Source: Rhizoclosmatium globosum (lineage: Eukaryota > Chytridiomycota > Chytridiomycetes > Chytridiales > Chytriomycetaceae). From it: a stretch of DNA of 64,000 bases. A program made the position numbers and the translations under genes. Below the pieces are notes generated by a model that was given only the letters and a program-made list of their open reading frames with translations, ran no database searches and had not been told where the DNA came from. Within the stretch, counting starts at the first letter, position 1. Every line of letters starts with the position of its first letter. The stretch lies in contig MCGO01000006.1 in NCBI GenBank assembly GCA_002104985.1, positions 186,001 to 250,000 of the forward strand. Reading direction: 5' to 3'. Positions 1 through 11,160 of this stretch are shown in pieces.

Positions 1-1072
1 TGCAATAGCCCCATTTGCAGTAGTGGCTCCAGTTGCCACAGCGACTGTGGTTGTGGTTGTAGTTGTAGTAGTTGTTGTAGAGGTTTTCATCGGTGGCAAC
101 TTGACACTAGCAGTAGTAGTTACTCCGGTAAGCGTATCCGTGTACGTGAAACTCTCTTCTTGGGTAAATTGAACACCCATAAATGCAATGCACCCGGCGG
201 TATCTTGCGTGACATCACAAACACCTCCTTGGACCATTGTTCCTGGTGCACACACTCTCATGCAATAGAGTCCGTTTCCAGCCATTTCAACGTAGTGTTG
301 CATCTGTAAGCGTGTCAGTCGCTTTAGCGGTCGATTAAAACAGTTACCCCAGCATTGCCATTGTCTGAGCTATCAACTCCACTGTATGGTTCTTTTCCAC
401 AGTTTTTAAAAGCGCCATCATCGTCTGGAAGATTTTAGTGGACTTAGGCCCCAACTTACGGAACTCACATTGACCACCATCATCGTAAGCACCAGGAGCA
501 GACATTGTGCAATTAATGTTCAAGGCGGCGCAATCCAATCTTCCATGAATTTGGATGTAGTTTGCGTATTTAACAACATGGGCGGATCGAATTCCTCCGG
601 CTGGAAGTTTCAAGGATCCAGGTGGTAAGTAGTCTCCCATACAGAAAGACTGGACGAAGCCTTCGGCTTGCACAATGGTTGGATACTTGGACGCATTATA
701 AAAGTTGTTTTGCTGAGAATTGTCAGTAGAACTCCAAAAGGAAATACGGCAAATCTCAATACCAAAAAGATACTGTTGGGATTTGGTAAATTGAGGCAAA
801 AGTTGGTGGCGTCTTTGATATAAACTTGTTGACCTGCAACGGGATATGGTCCCGGCGGGGCGCAAGGATCCGAATAGGGCAGGACCAGTTGTACTTTTCA
901 CAATCTGGGATATTGGGAACTAATAAACGATTAGAATACTGGTATTGCGATATAGTTGATGTGACATACAGCTTCCAATACAACCAGCTGGAAGACCAGG
1001 CTGAGTTGGCCCTCCTGGAGTGTATTGCGCCGCAACTAAGGCAGCAGAGGAGATAATGAAGGAAAAATGCAT
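1..1072 (-). CDS. Secreted macrophage-activating-glycoprotein-like protein, copy B (3' end outside window)
   Basis: Start is the ATG at 1072-1070, followed by a short signal peptide ending near VAAQYTPGG. The mature part is Cys-rich with the order YTPGGPTQPGLP, GQQVYIKD, VVKYANYIQIHG, YDDGG and YCMRVCAPG, followed by a Thr-rich stalk running off the window. This order recalls fungal macrophage-activating-glycoprotein-like secreted or GPI-anchored proteins. Introns are visible at 969-920, 468-425 and 347-304, plus one removing the GTATTG...CTCAG segment around 757-713. Reading frame is lost by one base near 893 (a T seems missing after the Trp codon); the rest is well conserved with copy A, so an assembly indel is likelier than decay. 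Role unknown; probably wall or surface. Confidence 0.6.
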
Positions 1073-1161
1073 CGTGTTGCGTCAGTGCCGGTTGTTAAAT
1101 CAAAAACGAAGTTTCAAGGGAAGTTCTTTTCAGCCAAGATTCCAGAAGCTTATCCCGCCAA

Positions 1162-2352
1162 TCAAAAATCACCAAACAGAGAGCGAAACGGAGTAAATGC
1201 AATAAATAAGAATGGAATATGAAGGAAGTGACTGACACTTCCACTTGTCTTGGCTGCGACAGTTTCGGCAACTTTTGTAATCGAGGTCGTGCTTGTAAGC
1301 GATACTGCACTGCTCAAAATCGTAGAATTTGTAGAAAGAAAGTAGATAAAATAGCGGTGGAAGTGGAAGCTGCAGTGCTGGTGATGGTGGTAGTTGTGGT
1401 TGATGTACCCAAAGAAGAAGTCGTTGAAGAACTGCTAACTGAGCTAGAACGATGGAAGAAACACTGCTTGGTCGAGGAGAAGTACGAGGACCAGTGGAAA
1501 GATCCGTGAAGCTGAACCCATCAACAAAGTCAACCTTCATGAAGGACACACATCCTTCAGTGTCATGCGTCACATCGCAGACACCTCCGACAACCATAGT
1601 TCCTGGTGCACATACTCGCATACAGTACAGCCCGTCACCTGCCATTTCAACGTAATTTTCAAATCCTGGATTTCCATTGGCTGAACTGTCAACTCCACTA
1701 TATGGCTCCTTGCCACAGTGTTCTACCCTCCGTTATCATATTGACCACCATCATCATACGCGCCTTATTCGATATTATTTGTTACTGTTAAGGCGTAAAA
1801 CAAGAATTTACAAACCTGGCGAGGACTGTTGGCAGTTGATTCCCAAAGCACCGCAATCCATTTTCCCGTGAATTTGGATATAGTTGTCGTATTTAACAAC
1901 GTGGGCGGATAGGATTGCGCTGGACGACATTCTCATTGCACCTGGAGGAAGATAGTCTCCCACGCAAAAGGACTGCACGTATCCCTCTGCTTGGACAATA
2001 GTTGGTTTCAATCCATTGTTGTAGTAGTTGTTTTGCTAGATCGAAGTCAGGATTGTTATCAATCGTGTCAAACTGAAAATTATCACCACACCATCACAAT
2101 GCTGTTTGGGTTCGGCAAGTTGATACAAAAGTTCTTTTCATCGCGAATGTATACTTGCTGGCCAGGCATTGGTACTGAAGTCACAGGATAGCATGGGTCT
2201 GCATCTGGAATGAACCAATTGTTTGCTCGACATTTTGGAATATCAGGGTAACTGCCAACACATCCAGGTGGCAACCCAGCCTGGGTGGGTCCACCAGGAG
2301 TGTATTGAGCTGACGCTGACGAGATGAAAAACAAAGTGAGAGCAAGGATCAT
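1162..2352 (-). CDS. Secreted macrophage-activating-glycoprotein-like protein, copy A
   Basis: Tandem paralogue of the gene at 1-1072, same strand, about 90 bp upstream of it. ATG at 2352-2350 begins a clear signal peptide (ILALTLFFISSASA). The Cys-rich body has the same motif order: PGGPTQAGLP, GQQVYIRD, VVKYDNYIQIHG, YCMRVCAPG. Introns at 2091-2036 and 1815-1764 join exons in frame. The C-terminus is a Ser/Thr-rich stalk then a hydrophobic tail (HFLHIPFLFIAF), which could be a GPI-attachment signal. Single-base frame losses occur near 1723, 1490 and 1340. They leave recognisable protein in the next frame, so either the assembly has indels or the gene is a young pseudogene. The family is recognised by motif pattern only. 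Confidence 0.6.
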
Positions 2353-2445
2353 ATTTATGAGGATTTTTTAACGCTTACTTCCGTTCTAAAAAATATAAGT
2401 TCAATGGTATGAAAATGTTTTTACGTGTTTCAAAATCAATAATCA

Positions 2446-4583
2446 TCAATTCCCTGCAGTTCCGTATTCCTTGTTCCATTTGATAAAAGAATCCAAAGTT
2501 CCTTCCGAAACACTGGGCCGAATCACCGTCATCGCCTCTTCAAAGTCAGCATATCCAATTGGTCTGATTTGTTCCAGAGGCGTCGAAATTAAGTTTTCTC
2601 CTAATGAACGGATAGGCCCCAATGAGGCCTCGCGAGCTTTAAGTAGTCAGGGTGAGATTCAATAGCGGAGAAAAGCCAACAATACAAACCTAACGCAGTA
2701 ATATCACTTCCGGAATATCCCTCAGTGACCTCAACCAAAGAATCCAAATCGCTCTCCCGAAGTGAATGCCTTTGGTCTTTCAGCAAGTGAGCAAACAAAG
2801 CGAAGCGAGTCTTAGGCTCAGGTAATGGTATATAAATACGTTTGACAAGACGTCTCAAAGCTGCTTCATCCTATGAACCTTTTAAGCGAACAATTGAAGA
2901 TAAAGAGTGTCCGAACCAACTCCTGTGGTCGATTGGTTGCACCCAAAACAAGCAAGCGATCAGCTTCCGCATTTGATGATAACCCATCAAATTGAAGTAA
3001 AAACTCAGTTTTAAGTCGCCGAGAAGCCTCATGTTCACTTTCACTGCGCTCTTTCAAAATAGAATCAATCTCGTCAATAAAGATGACAGACGGCTGTGTC
3101 TGTCGGGCGATTGTAAATAGAGTTCGAACCATCTTTTCTCCTTCACCGACCTAAATCGTGTTAAATTTGAGTAAGATTGGCTCTATGAACTTACAAATTT
3201 AGATGTCAGTGTACTGCACTGATGCTGTAAAATGTGCCTTCGATTCGTGGGCTACGGCTCTCGCGAGCATGGTTTTGCCAGTTCCTATTCAACATCAGAA
3301 TGATTGGCGAAGTTTCGAAATAAAGTAGTACCAGGAGGTCCAAACAAAAGAACTCCTCTCGCAGGAGCCTCAGGCCTGTAAACAGCTCCGGTCTCAAAGT
3401 TGGTAGAATCACGATTTCACGTAAAGCTTGTTTTGCAGCGTCAAGTCCAACAACGTCGTTCCAAGAGACAGGGATCCATTAACAACTATTTCATTCAATA
3501 TGCGGTTTGCCATCGCGGAATCGATGTTATCCAACTGCTTTTTCGCTGCGTTGGTTCGTTGTGCCTGATGAAGCGAATATTAGTTTGAGGAAACCACAGA
3601 AGAAAATCTTACCGTTCCCGAACTAGCCCTAGAGTTTGAAGCCGAGTTAGCTTGACTACCAGTACTCACGGGTGTTCCTTTTCCGTTCGAAAAGGTAGGT
3701 CTTGCAATAGGTACCTTCACAGGAGGCTGTATTTGTTTCGTGAGAACCCGAATCCGTTCTTCAATCATTTCCAAATTCATGAGCATTTTGGCATTCATTG
3801 GTGCCGCGTGATTCCTGTTTCATACCTTTTAGTTTCACAATCATCCTTCACGTAGAAGGACCCTCTCACCTCTCTTCCTTGGTTTTCAAAGTAACGCCCA
3901 TTGCGGCTTTTAATTCCCTCATTCCTCGTTGATAGAGTTTCAATGCTCCAGCTGCATCCTTATTCGATTCCTCCAATGACAATGCGCAGATATCGTTTGA
4001 TAAGCTTGGTCCGCGAGAACTTTTTGCTGTTTCAACGCAGGAGACGTAGTAACCACTGATGGAGATGCTGAAGCCATTGTGGCGTGACGTGACTGCAATG
4101 AGTGCTTTGGCTTTGGGGTAGAGGCAAATATGTCCCGTCTAGTAAGCGATTAAAGCTGGCTTTTAATGCAGCAGTACTGAAAGGGAATCCCGAGCCTTGA
4201 TTTGGCTGTTGGGACGACGAGGGTTTTTGTTGTGGTTTTGGAATGGTTGACTTTGGCGAATCTGAGTCAAGAGTGTTTGCGATAAGAGACGATTTGAGGC
4301 ACTGCGGTCCACAGAACGATGAGGGATGCGGGCAAGAGAAGATAGAAGGCAACTGGAAACAGCAACGGTTGAATATCGCTGAACTGCAAAGCGGACAAGC
4401 GAAGAAGCAGAGACTTGGCGGAGGTGGTTGATGCAGAAAGACGCAGTTGGTCAAGGTCGATTGAGAGAAGTGACTGGATGGAGGCGATGGTGCGGGCAAG
4501 GTGAACGTGGAAAGACAAGCGACAGACTTCAAATCGACAGCGATTGGATCCAGAAACGTAAAGTGTTCGTCAGGTATCTGCAT
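2446..4583 (-). CDS. Spastin-like microtubule-severing AAA ATPase
   Basis: AAA ATPase of the spastin/fidgetin (meiotic) clade, expected to sever microtubules. ATG at 4583-4581. A hydrophobic stretch near 4390-4270 ([19 protein letters not shown]) matches the place of the spastin membrane hairpin. An MIT-like helical segment follows near 4040-3880 ([31 protein letters not shown]). In the AAA module, Walker A GPPGTGKT is split by an intron near 3330-3290, Walker B is [11 protein letters not shown] near 3090, and the sensor loop is LGATNRPQE. The C-terminus ([16 protein letters not shown] ... FIKWNKEYG) is spastin-like. Stop at 2448-2446. Several one-base frame losses occur (near 4275, 4010 and 3225). 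Fidgetin is less likely given the hairpin plus MIT order. Confidence 0.75.
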
Positions 4584-4674
4584 TCGACGGCAGAATTGGG
4601 GCAGAGTTCGTTCGAAAGCGCGATTCGCAACGGGCTTTTGATGCGAAGTTCAAAAACAACACATGTATTTTCTT

Positions 4675-5757
4675 TCACTGCTTGGTGAATAAACTCGCAA
4701 TGAAACCTAAAACAGCCAGCAATACACACAGGAGAATGCAGTTCATCATGAACTTGTCTCCGCCATCATTCCATCCACAGCTTTTCGCATTTGAACATTC
4801 ACATTGTCGACATGATCCAATGCCTTGTTCACAGCCTTGTCAACTTCTTCTAAATCTTCGTTTTGTTTATCGAGTTCCTATTATTTCAGCTTGAGTACTT
4901 CCTATTTCAACAGGCGAATAGGCTTACATTTCCCATATTCAGAGCCAATCCTTCAGCTTCTGCACACCGGCACCAATCACCTCCAAATCTTCGTCAATGG
5001 CCTTATTCTTTTCATTCATTTTCTTGAAATCTTCCTCAACATCGATGTCCGGTAAGTTGGTATTGTTAAATGGTCTTTTTCGTCTCCATAGTTGCCTCCA
5101 TAATTTCCCTTGACTCCTGCCGCACCTCCCATACCACTTATGCCTGAAAACTTAATTTAGGCTGTATCGTACATATGCGAGGAAATTTACCTTTGCTCGT
5201 TGCACCCTGCATCAAATCTTTACGATCCATAGCGTATCCTTCATTGAAACGTCTCTTTTCCAAACTCTCCACTTCCTCAATATGCTTATTCGTCAGGTCA
5301 AAGATCTCTTTATATTGTTCGAGCTTCTCAATCTTGGCGGGTCTTTACTTTTCTATTGAACACTTTGAATTCAGAACGTGAAACCTCGCACAGATATTGC
5401 CTCTCACCTTCCTCTCCTCCTTTTTCACAATCTCCGCCATACGTCCCGAACTTTCCTTCAAGTTTCGTATCATGATTCTGATTTTGTATGAGGCTTCGGC
5501 AGTTTCAGGTGTTGTACCGACAGACGCGAGAAGGTCTTCGCGCTCTTTAAGTGCCTGTCGACATCCTTTCACATCTGCATGGATTTTTTGCGGAGCCGTT
5601 GGAATTCGTCGAGTCTTTCAGTGGCCGTTGTTAGGTCTCGCATTTTGTCGTAAAATGCTGTTTACCCCAGTTCTGCTTGCTTCAAGGCCATCGCCTCTGG
5701 ATCACAGTTCTCGTATATGACTTGAAGACGCTGCATAGCGTCTCGCATCGAGGACAT
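4675..5757 (-). CDS. Tail-anchored Qc-SNARE, SYP7-like
   Basis: SNARE protein for membrane fusion on the secretory/ER side. ATG at 5757-5755 (SSMRDAMQRLQVIYENCDP). A helical N-terminal region (QALKEREDLLASVGTTPET, IRNLKESSGRMAEIVKKEE) precedes a glycine-rich linker and a heptad SNARE motif near 5040-4760 (FKKMNEKNKAIDEDLEVIG ... ELDKQNEDLEEVDKAVNKAL). The zero-layer Gln is in LDKQNEDL. It ends in one membrane helix (CILLCVLLAVLGFIASLF) and TGA at 4677-4675. The motif LDKQxxxLEEVD followed directly by the anchor is closest in my memory to plant SYP71-73 rather than yeast Syn8/Tlg1. Several introns, including one near 4960-4880, and at least one single-base frame loss are present. Confidence 0.6.
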
Positions 5758-5853
5758 TTTCGGTGGCGGACGGGATGGTTGATTCTACAGTCAAATTCTT
5801 TCGCGAAATAAATAGTCTGACAAACCACGAAATCAACATTCAAATACAGGCAT

Positions 5854-6726
5854 TTATTCTATTGGTTTATAAGCATCAGGCGGAAGTGGATCATTAAATA
5901 GAATCCGTCGCGTTTCCCAGAACGCGTGCTTGATATGTTGCAGTCGCGGTAGAAACTCCTGTAAAATCATCAACTTTGCATTCAGGAGCTGGAAGGAAAT
6001 GGAACTTACCTCAAAGCAGACCACCATATTCTGTTCTCCTGTCACAACAACAGCCATATAATATTTGACTTGAAACAACGTTATGGCTTCGTTCACAATA
6101 ACTTCTGAGATCTTTGAGATGGAATGAACTTTGACGTTGATGAGAAACCTCGTTTCGTCCTTGTTTGGATTCCCACATTCTGAACGATCAACAGCGATTC
6201 TAAGAACAAAATAAATATATCATCAAAGTGTTGATGGATTTTAATTCCGAGAGAGCTAACCTTCATAGACTGTCGAATGTTTGAAGGTAAGGAGAATTGC
6301 GAGGGTTGCAGCGGATATCAACGTCCAGGCATTTAACGGCAGTGTCATGTAAGCAGCAACAATCCAAGAGATAGATAGAGTTGGCTCAAGTAATATCAGG
6401 TGTTGGAACAGAATAGCAGCACATATAGCGCAAATCGACACTTCAACAGTTGACCATATCGGATGTGTTCTCCTGAACAGAAACTCAGTAGTTGTGCTGC
6501 TTTGCTTGTCTATGATGAAATCTAGAGTTCTGAGATCCGAGTGGTTGATGAGACAGGTGTAATGGGGACATTTGGGTGTGACTGCGGGGATGAGTCTGGT
6601 CCAGTCGATGAAATACTCAGTGACTTCCGTCGAGGTGAATTAGATCGGCGACGAGGAAGAGGGAGAGTTGATGTTGTCGTTTGAGGTGTTGTGGTTGCTG
6701 TCGCCCAACCGAGTTGACCGTCGCAT
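5854..6726 (-). CDS. PIGH: PIG-H/Gpi15-like subunit of GPI-GlcNAc transferase
   Basis: Accessory subunit of the ER complex that adds GlcNAc to phosphatidylinositol, the first step of GPI-anchor synthesis. Two hydrophobic helices (AICAAILFQHLILLEP, WTLISAATLAILLTF, about 6430-6280) form the PIG-H hairpin. The soluble PIG-H domain follows: ISKISEVIVNEAITLFQVKY, MAVVVTGEQNMVV, and after an intron near 6010-5955, EFLPRLQHIKHAFWETRR. The VNEAI motif and position relative to the hairpin are family hallmarks. The likely ATG is 6726-6724; an in-frame TAA near 6640 sits in a low-complexity Ser/Asn stretch before the conserved part and is unexplained. Stop at 5854. The next gene upstream on this strand ends 32 bp away. 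Confidence 0.72.
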
Positions 6727-6758
6727 TTTCCAAATAAATAAAGTACTCCAACATTTCG

Positions 6759-7691
6759 TTATTTACTTGATAGAACAAAAGCAAAAAAGGACTGCCAAAA
6801 TACTTGAAGACTGGCAATGCCTCCTGCTTCATTGAAGTCTGGGGAACTAAGTTGACTTAATGAAAGGTCTTGAATACTTCGTCGTCGCTTCTGCGACTGA
6901 CTTGCATCAAAAAGTACGCAATGAAACCACTCCATAACTTCTTGTTCGAATATTTGAGTCACAATACCAGCCCCGGCTGATCTTGTCGAGAGTCAACTCG
7001 TCCATCATCAACAATCATCTTCAAGATTTTCCATCTGTACTTGATGTCTTCAATTCTTTTCAGTAGCACTCTTTGTGCACCCAAATCTCGTTCTGATAGT
7101 TTTTGGGTTTTGCTGTCCTTCGCAACAGGCCATTTGAATCCATTCACGTCCTCTTGCGCAATAGATGAGACCCAAAGATACTCATTCGCTGAAAACACGT
7201 CATCATCGGCACCGGAGTGACAGAGGCTCAACATTCCCCGCATTTCTCTTGAGTCCATGAGGCGAGAACAGGGACGTATGCTTCAAAGAATCGAAAGTAA
7301 AGTTTTGACAGAGTAGCGAGCAGGAACGGATGTAGAGACCACAGGAGAGTGGTTGTTGATGGCTTCTGTGAGGGTGGGAAGCGGTTTCCAAAGAGAGACA
7401 CAAGCGATGAGACCAGGTGGCAGTTGAGGGGTATAGTTTCAAGGGCATCAACGCCATCTTTCTCAATAGTCAATATCATAGCCAGTACTTCGATTGCGTC
7501 AAAGAGACCGAGGCGTTCGGTGGTGCGCAAGGTATCGAGTGAAGTCTTGATGGCAGCAAAGGGGCATCAGGGTCCAAGTTTGCGTTATTGAATTCATTTA
7601 TCAAGTGCGTCAATAGGTTCTTTGCGATATCCAACTTGTGCACAGAGTCCGGATGCGACCAGAACGAGTGGGCGAGCGATGTCTGATTCAT
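6759..7691 (-). CDS. Unrecognised soluble protein (about 310 residues)
   Basis: I do not recognise this protein. ATG at 7691-7689 (NQTSLAHSFWSHPDSVHKLD), only 44 bp from the divergent exonuclease start. The sequence is helical and mixed: FDAIEVLAMILTIEKDGVDALE near 7490-7430, FSANEYLWVSSIAQEDVNGF near 7190, then a basic stretch QRVLLKRIEDIKYRWKILKMIV near 7080-7020. It ends FWQSFFAFVLSSK at 6759. No signal peptide or clear catalytic motif. Frame changes of one base occur near 7565, 7250 and 6980; the middle around 7400-7250 is hard to follow. It was first considered one gene with PIG-H, but a stop codon and the PIG-H start separate them. Confidence 0.45.
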
Positions 7692-7735
7692 TTGTTCTTG
7701 TTTTTCTTTTGTTGTTTCGGACAACACCAGACCCA
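7692..7735. promoter_or_regulatory. 44-bp divergent interval between two start codons
   Basis: Whole space between the minus-strand start at 7691 and the plus-strand ATG at 7736. It is T-rich on the plus strand (TTTTTCTTTTGTTG) and shows no TATA box. An in-frame plus-strand ATG at 7679 would shorten it further. Both genes must draw promoter signals from this strip or from each other's coding sequence. Confidence 0.45.
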
Positions 7736-8879
7736 ATGCTCGCCACCACTCTCACCACATCCACGCGCATCCAACCACTCGCACCGACAGCACCGCTCTT
7801 CAAGTTCAACTCTTTTCTGCGTCGCCGAATCGCAACGCTTCCGATTCCCACGTGGGATATCAACCGATCGGCTTCGTCTGTCCTCAACTTGAACAACACT
7901 CATTTGCCATCGCCTTCTCCGCCACCTCCGCCTCCGTCGCTCGGCTTGAAATCGAATCTGAATCCGCAAAAGCCAAAGAAGCCTCGGCTTGTGCTCCAAA
8001 AGTTGGACAGTGAACACAGTCAACTTGCTCAACCTAATCCCGTGTTTCCTGTCCTAAACACAAAAGATAAGGACATTCGCATCGTTCAATGCACGTCTCT
8101 GGCTACGCTTTCAAAGACCTTGGCGCTTTGCAGGTAGCCCTTTCTTGTCCTGTCATCTACGATCTTCTTTGTTAACTCGTCAAACAGTGGCCCAATCATA
8201 GCCCTCGATTGCGAGTGGAAAATCGTCATGCGCAAGGGTGCTCCACAACCAATGATTTCTCTCATTCAAATCTTTAATGGTTCGTGTGTCGGTCTCTTTC
8301 GCGTTCACTTGTTGGGCCCTCCATTTCCACATCTCTTGTGCGCCCTTCTCGAAGACCCAGATATTATAAAAGTTGGTTTGAATATTAGAGGCGACGTTGG
8401 CAAGATTTGGAGGTGAGCCCTTTCACAGTAAAGTATCAAATGATGATATTTACTCTCTACCAACGCAGAGACTTTGGTATCAAAACATCTGCATACGTGG
8501 AACTCATGCAATACGCAAAAACGCGTGCCCTGACAAGCTTGTGGTGAATCCAGACACTGGTTTCATCAAAAAACCTTCTCTCAATGAATTGACGCAATCT
8601 CTTTTGGGATTGTCGTTGGATAAAGCTATGGGTGGAGTAAGAACGGGGAACTGGGAAGCCGTGAATCTTTCACCCACCCAGATTGAATATGCGGCTGCTG
8701 ATGTCGTTGCAAGCTGGGAAGTCTATTGGGCTATTCGCAAACTGAGTTCGTATCCACAAAAACTTGAAACGTATGTTCCGAAGAGAAAAAGGAAGACAAA
8801 GGCTTGGTGGAAAATTGATCAACTTTGTCTACACGTCTTCATTTTTATATTTTGGTTTTGCTTGAAGAATGGCATTTAA
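7736..8879 (+). CDS. 3'-5' exonuclease of the WRN-exo/DEDDy family
   Basis: Predicted nuclease that removes nucleotides from 3' ends; the family includes the Werner exonuclease domain and plant and fungal stand-alone forms. Motif I ALDCEWK (Asp and Glu) follows intron 8134-8187. Motif II is VGLNIRGDVGKIW, interrupted by intron 8413-8468 before DFGI. Motif III YAAADVVASWEVYWAI gives the Tyr and Asp of the DEDDy signature near 8690-8740. A basic tail (KRKRKTKA) ends it at 8879. The N-terminal 120 residues are proline-rich and not conserved, possibly an import sequence. Frame is lost by about one base near 8530 between MQYAKTRAL and KLVVNPDTG. The 7736 start was chosen because earlier ATGs lie inside the divergent gene. 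Confidence 0.75.
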
Positions 8880-9040
8880 GTAGTAATTGAAATTATTATT
8901 ATCTCTTAGTACCAGTGACAATCGTGTGGATGGTGGGTCTCTGAGTCGGAAATGAGTATTCTCTCGATAACCAAAAACCAACTCCACCCCGAACAACGAT
9001 ACCGCTCCCACACTATAACCAACAACACACCATCAAAACG

Positions 9041-9114
9041 CGCTCGATACTGGGATCGAACCAGTGACCTTGAGGTTAACAGCCCCACGCTACTGCCAGC
9101 TGAGCCAACCGAGC
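9041..9114 (-). tRNA. tRNA-Asn (anticodon GTT)
   Basis: The 74-nt minus-strand sequence folds as a cloverleaf. The acceptor stem is GCTCGGT (9114-9108) with ATCGAGC (9048-9042) and discriminator G at 9041. The D arm is GCT/AGC. The anticodon stem is TGGGG/CCTCA around loop CTGTTAA, giving anticodon GTT. The T arm is ACTGG/CCAGT with loop TTCGATC, and the TGG/GGTTCGA boxes fit the A and B box positions of a Pol III gene. There is no intron, and CCA is not encoded, as expected for eukaryotes. Confidence 0.93.
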
Positions 9115-9452
9115 TGGTGTGTCAGGTTTAAAAGTATTTATACCAAACAATCGTAGAACACTCTAACAAACTGAAGTTATTAAGCTTAATCAGCGATACC
9201 TGAACTTTGCTGGACGACATCTAGAATCGAATGACTGCCTCATCGTCGTTTTGGTTTAACTTATGTCCCACAGTCCTTATAATTGATGTTAAATACAAGC
9301 TAAACACTGATTTTGTAGAAATTGAATATAAATAAAGGCCCTCTATTTCTCTCAAGGTTTAATTTGTTTGTTTCTCGATTCGATTTCACTTGTTGCCAGA
9401 ATCGTTCAGCTTTGTTCCTGATTTCCAATCCACAAAACGTGTGTACACCACA
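9115..9452. other. Intergenic region upstream of the (6-4) photolyase
   Basis: About 340 bp between the tRNA 5' end and the photolyase start. AT-rich, with no coding potential. An in-frame start at 9390 would extend the photolyase into it by 21 residues. No light-response element can be named by eye. Confidence 0.4.
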
Positions 9453-11045
9453 ATGCCCGTCGCCGTTCATTGGTTTCGCAAGGCGCTCAGATTACACGAT
9501 AACCCTGCTCTTGCGAAAGCAGTTGCAGCATGTTCAGCTCCTAACTCCTCGCTTCTTCCTGTTTATACACTAGATCCACACTTTGTGAAGAACTCCCACA
9601 TTGGAACAAATCGCTGGCTCTTCTTCCTAGAAAGTCTTCAAGATGTAGATAGATCGCTGAGTGAATCTGGCTCGAAACTCCTGGTTTTGCGTGGGGAGCC
9701 TATGACGCTATTCTCAACCCTTTTTGACACGCTCATTGCAAACGGAGAAACAGTATCACTCTACTTTGAAGCAGATACGAGCCCCTATGCCCGAAATCGA
9801 GATGCTGCTATGCTTGAGCTATGTGCATCTAAGAACATTGCAGTTCACACATTCAACAGTCACACACTCTTTAATCCATCTGACGTTATAAAAGTGAACG
9901 GAGGAATTACTCCGATCGTGTACCAGTCGTTCCTGAAAGTGATCACGGAGAAGATGCCAGCTATTCAACCAGCTACTCCCACATTGACGCAAGTCCCACC
10001 TCTTTCTGACGAAATGAAAGCACTGTTGACTTACACCGAAACATTTGGGTTTGACGCGTTCCAAGTTCCTTCAATGGAAGATATTGGGAAAGCCGTCCCT
10101 GGCGAAAATCTTGTCTCCACCCACAAAGGCGGAGAACGAGAGGCCTTAAAACGCCTAGAAGAGTACATGAAGCAAAAAGACCTCGTATGCAAATTCCAAA
10201 AGCCGGAGACGAATCCTGCTGCATTCCAACCAGCCTCCACAACAATCTTGAGTCCATACCTCAAAATGGGAAGTCTCTCTGCACGCACATTTTATCACGA
10301 GCTTATGAAAGTGTATCGAGCGTCAAAGATTGGGTATACAAAGCCGCCTGTGTCGTTACTGGGGCAATTGTATTGGAGAGAGTTTTATTATACGGCTGGA
10401 TACGGGACTCCCAACTTTGATAAGATGCTTGGGAATCCAATCTGCAAGCAAATTCCATGGCGAACTGATGAGCAGTCTAATGTCGACTTGGAAAAATGGG
10501 CGACAGGACAAACTGGGTTTCCTTGGATTGACGCCATTATGATTCAATTGAAGCAAGAAGGTTGGATACATCACCTTGCGCGACACTCTGTTGCGTGTTT
10601 CTTGACTCGTGGAGATTTGTACATTTCTTGGGAGCGCGGTGCAAAAGTATTCGAAAAACTGTTGATTGATGCGGATTGGAGTTTGAATACCGGTAACTGG
10701 CTCTGGTTAAGCGCAAGTGCTTTCTTTCATCAGTACTTTCGAGTGTATGGGCCTGTATCGTTCCCTAAAAAGTACGCACCTGAGAGTGTCAAGTATGTTC
10801 GAAAGTATATTCCGGCGTTGAAGAATTTCCCAGAGAAGTACTTGTTTGAGCCATGGAAGTGTCCTATTGCGGATCAAAAGAAGGCTGGTTGTATTATTGG
10901 GAAGGATTATCCAAAGCCAATGTGTGACCATGATGCTGTTAGCAAGGTGAACATTGGGAAGATGAAAGTGGCCTATGACGAAGGGAAAGTAGCGAGTCCA
11001 CCGAAAGCACCGAAAGGGAAAAAGAGACCACTTGATGAAGATTAA
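9453..11045 (+). CDS. (6-4) photolyase / animal-type cryptochrome family flavoprotein
   Basis: Repairs UV (6-4) pyrimidine photoproducts using FAD and blue light. The ORF is intron-free and undamaged (530 residues from the ATG at 9453; an ATG-less extension to 9390 is possible). The N-terminal photolyase fold begins AVHWFRKALRLHDNPAL. The FAD domain has LSPYLKMGSLSARTF, LLGQLYWREFYY and GQTGFPWIDAIMIQLKQEGW. HHLARHSVACFLTRGDL carries both histidines known to be catalytic in (6-4) photolyases. DADWSLNTGNWLWLSASAFF has Asn next to the flavin, as in repair enzymes. The C-terminus has the family motif CIIGKDYPKPMCDH and a lysine-rich tail (KGKKRPLDED) that may be a nuclear signal. Retained catalytic residues favour repair over a purely signalling cryptochrome. 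Confidence 0.9.
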   Translation: MPVAVHWFRKALRLHDNPALAKAVAACSAPNSSLLPVYTLDPHFVKNSHIGTNRWLFFLESLQDVDRSLSESGSKLLVLRGEPMTLFSTLFDTLIANGETVSLYFEADTSPYARNRDAAMLELCASKNIAVHTFNSHTLFNPSDVIKVNGGITPIVYQSFLKVITEKMPAIQPATPTLTQVPPLSDEMKALLTYTETFGFDAFQVPSMEDIGKAVPGENLVSTHKGGEREALKRLEEYMKQKDLVCKFQKPETNPAAFQPASTTILSPYLKMGSLSARTFYHELMKVYRASKIGYTKPPVSLLGQLYWREFYYTAGYGTPNFDKMLGNPICKQIPWRTDEQSNVDLEKWATGQTGFPWIDAIMIQLKQEGWIHHLARHSVACFLTRGDLYISWERGAKVFEKLLIDADWSLNTGNWLWLSASAFFHQYFRVYGPVSFPKKYAPESVKYVRKYIPALKNFPEKYLFEPWKCPIADQKKAGCIIGKDYPKPMCDHDAVSKVNIGKMKVAYDEGKVASPPKAPKGKKRPLDED

Positions 11046-11160
11046 TACGTGCAGTTTTGCAATCAATAAATTATGCCTTCACTCACTTAGCCAATATATG
11101 CATACTTATTGACACAATGAATGTATTTTGATGCTACTATTTAGTTTATTTGATTCGAGA

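Noticed and set aside
5854..7691. One long membrane protein gene
   Set aside because: The PIG-H domain and a separate stop/start at 6759/6726 fit two genes better.
8906..9088. Minus-strand ORFs near the tRNA
   Set aside because: They run through the tRNA-Asn gene and have no protein similarity.
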